A stretch of DNA of 7,528 bases from positions 1 through 7,528 of the forward strand of contig JAJFHI010000209.1 in assembly GCA_021775715.1 (NCBI GenBank), written 5' to 3'. The position numbers and the translations under genes are program-made. Below the pieces are notes generated by a model that made no database searches, was not told the origin of the DNA, and was given only the letters and a program-made list of their open reading frames with translations. Below are positions 1-5,132 of this stretch, piece by piece; the stretch's first letter is position 1, and each line of letters starts with the position of its first letter. Source of the DNA: Hyphomicrobiaceae bacterium (lineage in GTDB: Bacteria > Pseudomonadota > Alphaproteobacteria > Rhizobiales > Hyphomicrobiaceae).

Positions 1-82
1 AGAAGCCCAAGCCGATGACCACGAACCCGTCGTCGTGACTTGCGGAGCGAAAAACAAAATCCAAAGGTCGCCGAAGAAATGA
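1..82 (+). CDS. C-terminal end of an unidentified upstream protein (partial)
   Basis: Reading from base 2, this frame stays open for 26 codons and stops with TGA at 80-82. The visible tail has an acidic patch (ADDHE), a hydrophobic VVVTCG stretch and a basic end (QRSPKK). The TGA overlaps the ATG of the next gene at 79 as ATGA, the same junction seen between the next two genes at 696-699. That repeated pattern is the main reason to prefer this frame. The other two forward frames stop at 16-18 and 36-38, and the latter could instead end a different protein (…TTNPSS). Too little remains to name a family. If real, it is the upstream member of the acetyltransferase/hydrolase operon. Confidence 0.5.
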   Translation, partial: EAQADDHEPVVVTCGAKNKIQRSPKK

Positions 83-699
83 CGGGCCAACGCCATGCGT
101 CATTAACGGTGATGCCTCTGACTGGGGCCGAAATTCACGAAGTTCTCGATGACGTCGCACAACTGCGCATCGCAGTATTTCGTGACTGGCCGTATCTCTA
201 TGACGGCACGCTGGACTACGAACAAAAGTATCTCGCCACGTTCGCGGCTGCGCCGGGTGCGGTTTGTGTTATTGCCAAAGACGGCGATATGATTGTTGGT
301 GCGTCGACAGCGGCTCCCATGCGCGAACATGCCGATGAATTCGGTGAACCCTTCCGGGCGGCGGGCTACAACATCGATAATATTTTCTATTGCGCCGAGA
401 GCGTTTTGTTGGCGGACTATCGCGGACATGGCCTCGGGCACGCATTTTTTGACGCGCGCGAAGCACACGCAGTCCGGCTCGGTGGTTTTAGGCATTCGAC
501 ATTCTGCCGCGTCATCCGCCCCGACGACCACCCGATGAAACCGGCCGACTACCGCCCGCTCGATAGCTTCTGGCGCAAACGTGGGTATCAGCCAGCAGAC
601 AGTATTGTTGCGACTTATGATTGGAAAGACGTCGACACCGATGGTGAGACGAGGAAACAGATGCAGTTCTGGATCAAAGATCTCGGGGCGCGATCATGA
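79..699 (+). CDS. GNAT family N-acetyltransferase
   Basis: A 206-residue protein expected to transfer an acetyl or acyl group from CoA to an amine in the cytoplasm; the acceptor is not predictable. The GNAT motif A appears as YRGHGLGHAFFDA around residues 114-126, matching the R/Q-x-x-G-x-G/A loop that holds the CoA pyrophosphate. It is preceded by a strand (AESVLLADY) as expected. The first half (LRIAVFRDWPYLYDG, about 29-43) is a substrate-side helix typical of the family. I chose ATG 79 because it overlaps the upstream stop as ATGA. An in-frame TTG at 40 would add 13 residues, and ATG 112 would remove 11. The stop overlaps the ATG of the following carbon-nitrogen hydrolase, so the two are probably translationally coupled. 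From general knowledge, GNAT domains are also found fused to carbon-nitrogen hydrolases in some bacteria, which supports a joint function. The family is clear; the substrate is unknown. Confidence 0.88.
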   Translation: MTGQRHASLTVMPLTGAEIHEVLDDVAQLRIAVFRDWPYLYDGTLDYEQKYLATFAAAPGAVCVIAKDGDMIVGASTAAPMREHADEFGEPFRAAGYNIDNIFYCAESVLLADYRGHGLGHAFFDAREAHAVRLGGFRHSTFCRVIRPDDHPMKPADYRPLDSFWRKRGYQPADSIVATYDWKDVDTDGETRKQMQFWIKDLGARS

Positions 700-1604
700 C
701 GTCGCCAGGTTCGGTTAAATTCGCCGCCGCGCAATATCCGATCGGCGAACCCAACACGTCATTTGATTGGCAAGACAAGGTCGAACAATGGGTTGTAGAT
801 GGGGCCGCCACCGGTGCCGAACTGTTGGTGTTTCCGGAGTACGCGGCGATTGAGCAGGCGGCCACATTCGGACCTGAAGTAGCAGGCGATCTCGAAAAGA
901 CACTATCGGCGGTGGCTTCGATCGCTGGCGAGCGGGTTGCGTTCCACACCGAGCTGGCCGCAAAGTATGGTGTTCATATCCTTGTTGGCAGCGGTCCTGT
1001 CGAGCAGGCGCCCGGCCGCATCACCAACGCCGCACAGCTTATAACACCGACAGGTGCTGTCGGCACCGCGACCAAGTCAATGATGACACCGTTCGAAAAG
1101 GACTGGGGTGTTGTCGGTGGTGAAGCTCTTGCAGTATTCGACACATCGCTTGGGCGAATCGGCATAGCGATTTGCTACGACAGCGAGTTTCCGGTTTTGG
1201 TGCGCGCGATGTGTGTGGCCGGCGCAGACGTGATCCTCGTTCCCTCCTGCACCGAGCGGATTTCTGGTGCATACCGCATCACGACCGCGGCCCGTGCCCG
1301 AGCCCTGGAAAACACCTGCGCCGTCGTGGTCAGCCCGACGGTTGGCGACGCGCTGTGGTCACCGGCTGTCGATGTCAATGTAGGCCGCGCCGGCATCTAT
1401 GTGCCCGCTGAACATGGCGTTTCAGACGATGGCGTGATTGTAGAGGGCGAGTTGAACAAACCGGGTTGGGTCACCGGTGAGGTTGATTTTCTGGGTCTGC
1501 GGCGCCTGAGAGACGGTGGAGAGATGCACAATGCCGCCGATTGGGCTCACCAGCCTGGCGGTGACGCACCCATGCCCGACGTTGAAGTTGTGGATCTCAG
1601 ATAA
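696..1604 (+). CDS. Carbon-nitrogen hydrolase (nitrilase superfamily)
   Basis: A 302-residue cytoplasmic enzyme of the nitrilase/amidase superfamily, which hydrolyses non-peptide C-N bonds (amides, carbamoyl groups or nitriles) through a Cys-Glu-Lys triad. All three residues are visible: Glu48 in LLVFPEYAA, Lys127 in GTATKSMMTPFEKDWG, and the nucleophile Cys160 in IGIAICYDSEFP. The 33-residue Lys-Cys spacing equals that of formamidase AmiF (K133/C166). Glu134 in PFEKDWG is a candidate for the fourth conserved acidic residue. The length fits a single-domain member with no fused glutamine-dependent synthetase. Translation starts at the ATG of an ATGA overlap with the acetyltransferase stop, with a GGGGCG stretch about 8 bases upstream. 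Among family members an amidase or N-carbamoyl hydrolase seems likelier than a true nitrilase, but the sequence does not settle this. A run of seven T follows at 1613-1619 without a convincing hairpin, so no firm terminator is called. Confidence 0.92.
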   Translation: MTSPGSVKFAAAQYPIGEPNTSFDWQDKVEQWVVDGAATGAELLVFPEYAAIEQAATFGPEVAGDLEKTLSAVASIAGERVAFHTELAAKYGVHILVGSGPVEQAPGRITNAAQLITPTGAVGTATKSMMTPFEKDWGVVGGEALAVFDTSLGRIGIAICYDSEFPVLVRAMCVAGADVILVPSCTERISGAYRITTAARARALENTCAVVVSPTVGDALWSPAVDVNVGRAGIYVPAEHGVSDDGVIVEGELNKPGWVTGEVDFLGLRRLRDGGEMHNAADWAHQPGGDAPMPDVEVVDLR

Positions 1605-1643
1605 CGCGATGGTTTTTTTAAGAAACGGCGACGTTTGCGGGGT

Positions 1644-1672
1644 TTCACGAGGCCTGAGAACTCTGGTATAGA
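1644..1672 (+). promoter_or_regulatory. Probable sigma-70 promoter of the tRNA gene
   Basis: A −35-like TTCACG (1644-1649, four of six matches to TTGACA) and a −10 TATAGA (1667-1672, five of six) are separated by 17 bases. The −10 is preceded by TGG, giving an extended −10 element. Transcription would start near 1679, about 30 bases before the mature tRNA. The position upstream of a lone tRNA makes this the best promoter candidate in the window, but it rests on consensus matching by eye. Confidence 0.45.
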
Positions 1673-1708
1673 CCCGTCACCTCAAGGGCGCAGCATGACG
1701 TCGCCTGG

Positions 1709-1785
1709 GGGCGCATAGCTCAACTGGTTAGAGCTGACCGCTCATAACGGTCCGGTTCCAGGTTCAAGTCCTGGTGCGCCCACCA
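1709..1785 (+). tRNA. tRNA with anticodon CAT (elongator Met or Ile2)
   Basis: A complete cloverleaf with encoded CCA. The acceptor stem GGGCGCA/TGCGCCC pairs over all 7 bp. The D arm is GCTC/GAGC. The anticodon stem GACCG/CGGTC encloses loop CTCATAA with CAT at 1743-1745. The variable loop is CGGTT, and the T arm CCAGG/CCTGG encloses TTCAAGT. The discriminator base is A. The anticodon reads AUG as elongator Met, or AUA if the C is changed to lysidine by TilS (Ile2). The C4:G69 pair and the TTCAAGT T-loop resemble E. coli Ile2 tRNA more than E. coli tRNA-Met, so I lean slightly to Ile2. It is not the initiator: 1:72 is a paired G-C and the anticodon stem lacks three G-C pairs next to the loop. 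It stands alone between two protein genes, with no integrase nearby. Confidence 0.97.
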
Positions 1786-1810
1786 ATACTTTCTCTATAG
1801 ATGTACCACA

Positions 1811-1842
1811 GTTGATGACATCAACGACAAGACCGATATAGT
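1811..1842 (+). promoter_or_regulatory. Candidate promoter with overlapping inverted repeat, upstream of the yghU-like gene
   Basis: A perfect inverted repeat GTTGAT-GAC-ATCAAC lies at 1811-1825. Its left arm contains TTGATG (1812-1817), a −35-like hexamer. A −10-like TATAGT (1837-1842, five of six) follows 19 bases later, which is longer than the ideal 17. A repressor bound to the repeat would cover the −35. This is consensus matching only, and the gene could instead be read through from the tRNA promoter. Confidence 0.3.
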
Positions 1843-1862
1843 TCCGTTTCTCGCAAAACGGA
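1843..1862 (+). promoter_or_regulatory. Leader hairpin covering the Shine-Dalgarno sequence of the yghU-like gene
   Basis: TCCGTTT (1843-1849) pairs with AAACGGA (1856-1862) over 7 bp around a six-base loop. The 3' arm contains most of the ribosome binding site CGGAG (1859-1863), which sits 7 bases before ATG 1871. In a transcript that includes the whole hairpin, the site would be partly hidden. Transcription from the −10 at 1837-1842 would start inside the hairpin and avoid it, whereas read-through from the tRNA would form it. Confidence 0.4.
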
Positions 1863-1870
1863 GCCCCGAC

Positions 1871-2746
1871 ATGACCGACGCCACCGACTACACGCCACCT
1901 AAAATCTGGACTTGGGATAAGGAAAACGGTGGCAAGTTTGCGAGTATCAACCGTCCGATTGCGGGGCCGACGCATGACAAAGATCTGCCCGTCGGCAAAC
2001 AACCGCTTCAGCTCTATTCGTTGGCGACACCGAATGGTGTGAAGGCGGCGGTCATGCTGGAGGAGCTACTGGCACTCGGCCACGCCGGCGCGGAATATGA
2101 TGCCTGGTTGATTGAAATCAACGACGGCGACCAGTTCTCAAGTGGCTATGTGGCAGCAAATCCCAACTCAAAGATCCCGGTGTTGATGGACCACAGCGTT
2201 GCCCCACCAAGGCGCGTCTTTGAGTCCGGATCGATCCTGCTTTACCTTGCCGAAAAATTCGGCGCCTTTCTGCCGACCGATCCCAACAAGCGCACGGAAG
2301 CACTGAACTGGCTATTCTGGCAGATGGGCAGTGGGCCGTTCCTTGGCGGCGGCTTCGGTCATTTCTACGCGTATGCACCAACCAAAATTGAATACGCCAT
2401 TGATCGCTACGCCATGGAGGTCAAACGCCAACTCGACCTACTCGACCGCCATCTGGCCGACAACGAGTACATGGCAGGCGATGAGTATTCAATCGCCGAC
2501 ATGGCGATTTGGCCGTGGTATGGCGCGATGGTGCGAGGACTTCTCTACGACGCCGGTGAATTCCTGCAGGTTGACGAGTATACACACGTCCAACGCTGGA
2601 CTGCGCACATATTCGAGCGCCCGGCCGTCAAGCGCGGACGCATGATCAACCGCAATTGGGGTGATCCTAAAAGCCAACTCCACGAACGCCATGACGCCGG
2701 CGATTTTGAAACCAAGACGCAAGACAAACTTGAGCCGTCCGTCTGA
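1871..2746 (+). CDS. yghU: YghU-type glutathione S-transferase / disulfide-bond reductase
   Basis: A 291-residue protein closely resembling E. coli YghU, a nu-class GST that uses two glutathione molecules and has disulfide reductase activity on organic hydroperoxides and small disulfides in the cytoplasm. Shared stretches include the N-terminal KIWTWDKENGGKFASINRP (11-29), the active-site loop YSLATPNGVK (49-58, with Thr53-Pro54-Asn55 in place of a catalytic Tyr/Ser/Cys), GDQFSSG (86-92), SKIPVL with cis-Pro103 (100-105), and the glutathione gamma-glutamyl site ESGS (118-121). The helical C-terminal domain includes FLGGGFGHFYAYAPTKIEYA (157-176) and AGDEYSIADMAIWPW (202-216). The C-terminal tail QLHERHDAGDFET is also kept. 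Length and ends match the family, so the gene is intact. The start is ATG 1871 with CGGAG 7 bases upstream. It lies 85 bases after the tRNA and appears monocistronic. Confidence 0.95.
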   Translation: MTDATDYTPPKIWTWDKENGGKFASINRPIAGPTHDKDLPVGKQPLQLYSLATPNGVKAAVMLEELLALGHAGAEYDAWLIEINDGDQFSSGYVAANPNSKIPVLMDHSVAPPRRVFESGSILLYLAEKFGAFLPTDPNKRTEALNWLFWQMGSGPFLGGGFGHFYAYAPTKIEYAIDRYAMEVKRQLDLLDRHLADNEYMAGDEYSIADMAIWPWYGAMVRGLLYDAGEFLQVDEYTHVQRWTAHIFERPAVKRGRMINRNWGDPKSQLHERHDAGDFETKTQDKLEPSV

Positions 2747-2862
2747 CGCCACAGACACGGGCTCGGAGGCTCACTTACGAGAAAATGAAATCGTTTCCCG
2801 CACCTTGATTGTCAGGTTGCGGTTGTTTCCGGCACGCGACCCAAACGGTTCAATTCCAGCGA

Positions 2863-2882
2863 ATCGTTTGGACGATGTTTTT
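2863..2882 (+). terminator. Weak candidate intrinsic terminator after yghU
   Basis: ATCGT-TTGG-ACGAT forms a five-bp hairpin (2863-2876), followed by G and five T (2878-2882). The stem is short and AT-rich, so termination would be weak. Its left arm is also the right arm of a larger nine-pair hairpin (2843-2851 with 2861-2869, one G-T pair), so the two structures exclude each other. It lies about 120 bases after the yghU stop. Confidence 0.25.
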
Positions 2883-3003
2883 ATATGCCCCGTTCTGCCG
2901 GAATGTCTGTCCGCGACACTTTCTAAACATATTGACGTCTGCAAGCGGTAGATAGCAACAATAAACAACGGGGCGAGAAACAGCATGTTATGTGGGTGGA
3001 ACA

Positions 3004-3096
3004 ATGGTTATCGGCGCAGCGGATCATCACGTGGAGATGATCGAACAAGACCATATCGTGTGTCAAATTCAGGGCCGAATTCGCGTATACATTTAG
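3004..3096 (+). CDS. Possible small ORF upstream of the ELM1-like gene
   Basis: ATG 3004 opens 30 codons ending at TAG 3094-3096, 30 bases before the ELM1-like start. A GGTGG stretch lies 5 to 6 bases before the ATG and could act as a ribosome binding site. The peptide starts MVIGAADHHVEMIEQD and ends QGRIRVYI, with mixed charged and aliphatic residues. No family is recognised. It overlaps the stem-loop at 3022-3042. It may be a leader peptide, a real small protein, or chance. Confidence 0.2.
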   Translation: MVIGAADHHVEMIEQDHIVCQIQGRIRVYI

Positions 3097-3126
3097 CGTG
3101 ATACTTGATTGAGATAGAGAGATTTA

Positions 3127-4254
3127 ATGTCTTTGATCGCCCTCAAAGATTATGTTCCGAATGAGCGTATTTCATACGCGGATCATGTTCGGCTGTTGGA
3201 AAAAATTGGTCGCGCGCCGATTACCGCGCTGCTGATCTCTGATGGCCGCCCGGGCCATTTCCGCCTTTCCGAAGGTGTGTTGGCTGCGATCGGAAAATAT
3301 CGCCCGGTTCGCATCAAACGTCTGAACCTTACCCGTCCGAAGTGGATGCCGCCCCGCGTGCTCGCACAGCTGACCAATAGTCGGCTCGCTCCTGAGACGA
3401 TCCTTCGCCAAGTCTATGGTATTCGCGCTGAAGATGTTCCAATGGCCGACCTTATTGTTTCTTCCGGCGGCGATACGTTGGCGGCCAACGTCGCGATCAG
3501 GAAGCTGCACCCCGAAGTTTCGAATATCTTCTACGGTTCTTTGCGCAGTTATCACAGCGAAGATTTCACGACCGTCCTGACCTCGAATATCGCAGACGCC
3601 GGCCGGCCAAATCACTGCGTGACGTTGAAACCCAGCGACATAGATAACGCTCCGCTTAGGTTTCGCCCTGGCACATCTGCGACCGGGCGGCCAACTGTAC
3701 CGCGCCGTGCCGGCTTAATCATCGGCGGTCCTGCTGGCTTGATCGTTTACAAAAAAGAAGACTGGGATCGCTTGTTCCAGTTTATCCGCGACCTTCACAG
3801 CCAGTTCGGGACGCGGTGGACGATTGCCAACGCACCACGCACACCAAAACATATATCTGACCATCTAGCGGAAGTGGCAGCCGATCCCGATAATGGTGTC
3901 GACAGCTACATCGACGTGCGCACTTCCGGGCCAGGAAGCCTGGCGCCGCTCTATGAGACATCAGAAGCAATTGTCTGCACTGCAGATTCTAGCTCTGGTG
4001 TTTCGGAAGCCGTTTGGGCGCTGCGCCCCTGCGTCGCTGTGATGCCCTCCAGTGGAATGTTATCTGCAAACGAGAAGGACTACCGGGCCTGGCTCTCGGG
4101 CGAAAACTGGACGCGCGACGTCGCCATCACCGATCTGTCGCCGTGGCGCTTCATCGAGGCATATCGTTGCATTGAGACGTTGCAGTCTGATCCGTTTGAG
4201 CAACTCGCAGAACAACTGCAACCTTACCTGCCGGATATTCTGGCGGCTGGTTAG
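3127..4254 (+). CDS. ELM1/GtrOC1-family putative glycosyltransferase
   Basis: A 375-residue protein of the family named after the plant mitochondrial fission factor ELM1 (Pfam Mito_fiss_Elm1). Bacterial members are regarded as putative glycosyltransferases with a GT-B-like fold. The family's opening signature SDGRPGH is at 38-44. SSGGDT (112-117) fits the end of the N-terminal half, IIGGPAG (198-204) starts the second Rossmann-like half, and TADSSSGVSEA (285-295) matches the nucleotide-sugar side signature, usually T-x-D-S-x-S-M-x-S-E. The first 30 residues precede the fold. No signal peptide or membrane segment is seen, so it is probably cytoplasmic or peripheral. The start ATG 3127 has a purine-rich GAGATAGAGAG tract immediately upstream. 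It is not in an operon: upstream is a 380-base gap, and downstream a convergent gene on the other strand. Family assignment is good; donor and acceptor sugars are unknown. Confidence 0.87.
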   Translation: MSLIALKDYVPNERISYADHVRLLEKIGRAPITALLISDGRPGHFRLSEGVLAAIGKYRPVRIKRLNLTRPKWMPPRVLAQLTNSRLAPETILRQVYGIRAEDVPMADLIVSSGGDTLAANVAIRKLHPEVSNIFYGSLRSYHSEDFTTVLTSNIADAGRPNHCVTLKPSDIDNAPLRFRPGTSATGRPTVPRRAGLIIGGPAGLIVYKKEDWDRLFQFIRDLHSQFGTRWTIANAPRTPKHISDHLAEVAADPDNGVDSYIDVRTSGPGSLAPLYETSEAIVCTADSSSGVSEAVWALRPCVAVMPSSGMLSANEKDYRAWLSGENWTRDVAITDLSPWRFIEAYRCIETLQSDPFEQLAEQLQPYLPDILAAG

Positions 4255-4568
4255 AAACCTCTTGTGCTCACGCTAGTCCTCCCTGCGGTCGGGCTCCGCG
4301 CGGGCCGGGAACGATTCAGACGCTCGCTTGTCGCTCGCATCATCGCACCCGGGTACCACGCATTGAGATTGAGCAGGGGTAAACAGCGGTCGTGCCATAC
4401 GGCAACATTTAGCGGTATTCACTCGGCAGATTGCCGGCATCCACGCCTGTGTGTTCCGGACAAACTGCTCAAGGAAAACGTTTATGCCAGAGGCCACGAC
4501 CGTGGCCCGGCGCAAGCGCCGCGCCGCCGGAGGTCTGAGCGGCAGCGAGGAATAACCGCGAGGCAAAA
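4255..4568. other. Palindrome-rich region between two convergent genes
   Basis: A 314-base stretch between the stops of the ELM1-like and cyclophilin-like genes. It begins with a GC-rich imperfect palindrome at about 4281-4304 (CCC-T-GCGG … CCGC-GC-GGG). Two copies of CGCTCGC follow at 4321-4327 and 4332-4338. Short hairpins occur at 4393-4404 (TGCC/GGCA) and 4424-4436 (CGGCA/TGCCG), and two lie directly side by side at 4492-4507 (GGCCAC/GTGGCC) and 4508-4521 (CGGCG/CGCCG). None has a T-tract, so they are not canonical terminators. Longer reading frames here are unlike any protein I know. Confidence 0.6.
4484..4555 (+). CDS. Possible 23-codon ORF with Arg-rich centre
   Basis: ATG 4484 to TAA 4553-4555. 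AAGGA (4471-4475) lies 8 bases before the start, a good ribosome binding site. The peptide begins MPEATTVARRKRRAAGG and ends SGSEE, so it has a basic middle and acidic ends. The two adjacent hairpins at 4492-4521 lie within it. It could be a real small protein, a leader peptide, or the eroded 5' end of a longer gene. From memory, Arg-rich N-termini of this style occur in some alphaproteobacterial MttB-like methyltransferases, but this cannot be tested here. Confidence 0.25.
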   Translation: MPEATTVARRKRRAAGGLSGSEE

Positions 4569-5027
4569 TCAACACCGCGTGATCGTCACCTTGGCGCCCG
4601 GTTGTATGTGCGATAGCTCTGGTATTCTTTCTGCCAAATCACCTTCTATGTGTGCCAGCACGTTGCAGGGGCGCGGCAATCGGATCTCTTTTGGTCCCGA
4701 AATTGGTGTCGGTCCGAACGGTACAATGATGCGCGCCTCTTCCGCCCAGATGTAGACATCGCCGAGCACGCCACTCAGACGCGCTCCACGCTCGCGTCCG
4801 TACGCCATGGGTAGCTCGAAGTGCAACGACTGTCCCCACGTCTCAGCTACGCCGTAGAGCGGCAATCCGGCCCACAGGCGCGCTGCGGTCTCCGTTGGCA
4901 GGAGACCCGCCGTCAGCGTCACCCGGCCGACCTTGATCGCAATCAACCGTTTACTCCGCGCACCAACCGGCTTGCCGGAATTGGCCGAGGCGGGCGAATT
5001 GGTTTTTCTGAGCAGATTCGTTGGCAT
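4569..5027 (-). CDS. Cyclophilin-like fold protein (Cyclophil_like family)
   Basis: A 152-residue protein of the small beta-barrel family with a cyclophilin-like fold (typified by Thermotoga TM1367); the biochemical role is not established. The domain covers about residues 27-151. It has an opening strand RLIAIKVGRVTLTAGL, the helix signature PTETAARLWAGLPLYG (44-59), ETWGQSLHFELP (62-73), GDVYIW (89-94), the hallmark FGPTPIS (104-110), and CNVLAHIEGD (121-130). The first 25 residues are polar and probably disordered. ATG 5027 is preferred because GAG lies 9 bases upstream; ATG 5033 is also possible. A TTG at 5096 would start before the fabF terminator and is unlikely. It follows fabF on the same strand, but the terminator between them suggests separate or read-through expression. 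No signal peptide is evident. Confidence 0.8.
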   Translation of the reverse strand: MPTNLLRKTNSPASANSGKPVGARSKRLIAIKVGRVTLTAGLLPTETAARLWAGLPLYGVAETWGQSLHFELPMAYGRERGARLSGVLGDVYIWAEEARIIVPFGPTPISGPKEIRLPRPCNVLAHIEGDLAERIPELSHIQPGAKVTITRC

Positions 5028-5039
5028 CACCATATTCTC

Positions 5040-5076
5040 AAAACAAATCGGGCCGGCACGATGACATGCCAGCCCG
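5040..5076 (-). terminator. Intrinsic terminator of the acp-fabF unit
   Basis: Read on the minus strand, CGGGCTGGCA pairs with TGCCGGCCCG over 10 bp (one G-T pair; plus-strand arms 5067-5076 and 5049-5058) around an eight-base loop. It is followed by ATTTGTTTT. The stem is strong and the tail T-rich. It lies about 57 bases after the fabF stop and ends just before the start of the cyclophilin-like gene. Confidence 0.8.
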
Positions 5077-5132
5077 AATGGAAACAATTGTTGCAAGAGT
5101 TGGCCAGACTCATTTCAGCCTGTTGTTGCAGA

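Larger units (their letters stand above)
2747..3126. other. 380-base intergenic region between yghU and the ELM1-like gene
   Basis: No convincing protein gene. A minus-strand frame (TTG at 3004 to about 2771) gives a hydrophobic N-terminus but has no ribosome binding site and no recognisable family. The region holds two overlapping hairpins at 2843-2876, a 7-7-7 stem-loop GATCATC/GATGATC at 3022-3042, and a possible 30-codon ORF at 3004-3096. No clear −35/−10 pair was found for the downstream gene. Confidence 0.6.

Noticed and set aside
1623..1636. AAACG-GCGA-CGTTT hairpin with a GNRA-type loop after the hydrolase gene
   Set aside because: The T-run (1613-1619) lies before, not after, the stem, so it is not an intrinsic terminator on either strand.
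695..1708. CATGACGTCGCC followed by A or T and GG occurs at 695-709 and at 1694-1708, the second abutting the tRNA 5' end
   Set aside because: A 15-base match with one mismatch is expected about once by chance in a window this size, and no integrase or longer repeat supports an attachment site.
1742..2002. Minus-strand frame whose product contains APGLEPGT near its end
   Set aside because: This peptide is the antisense of the tRNA T arm and acceptor region, a well-known false gene product; the rest is antisense to yghU.
2661..2951. Plus-strand frame running from inside yghU into the intergenic region
   Set aside because: Overlaps the end of a certain gene in another frame, and its product resembles nothing known.
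2771..3004. Minus-strand frame of 77 codons with a hydrophobic N-terminus
   Set aside because: TTG start, no ribosome binding site, no recognisable family; more likely chance in a non-coding gap.
4264..4755. Long overlapping frames on both strands (4264-4755 plus; 4273-4575 minus)
   Set aside because: They run through the palindromic spacer, and the plus frame is antisense to the cyclophilin-like domain; Arg/Ser-rich products are typical of non-coding GC-rich DNA.
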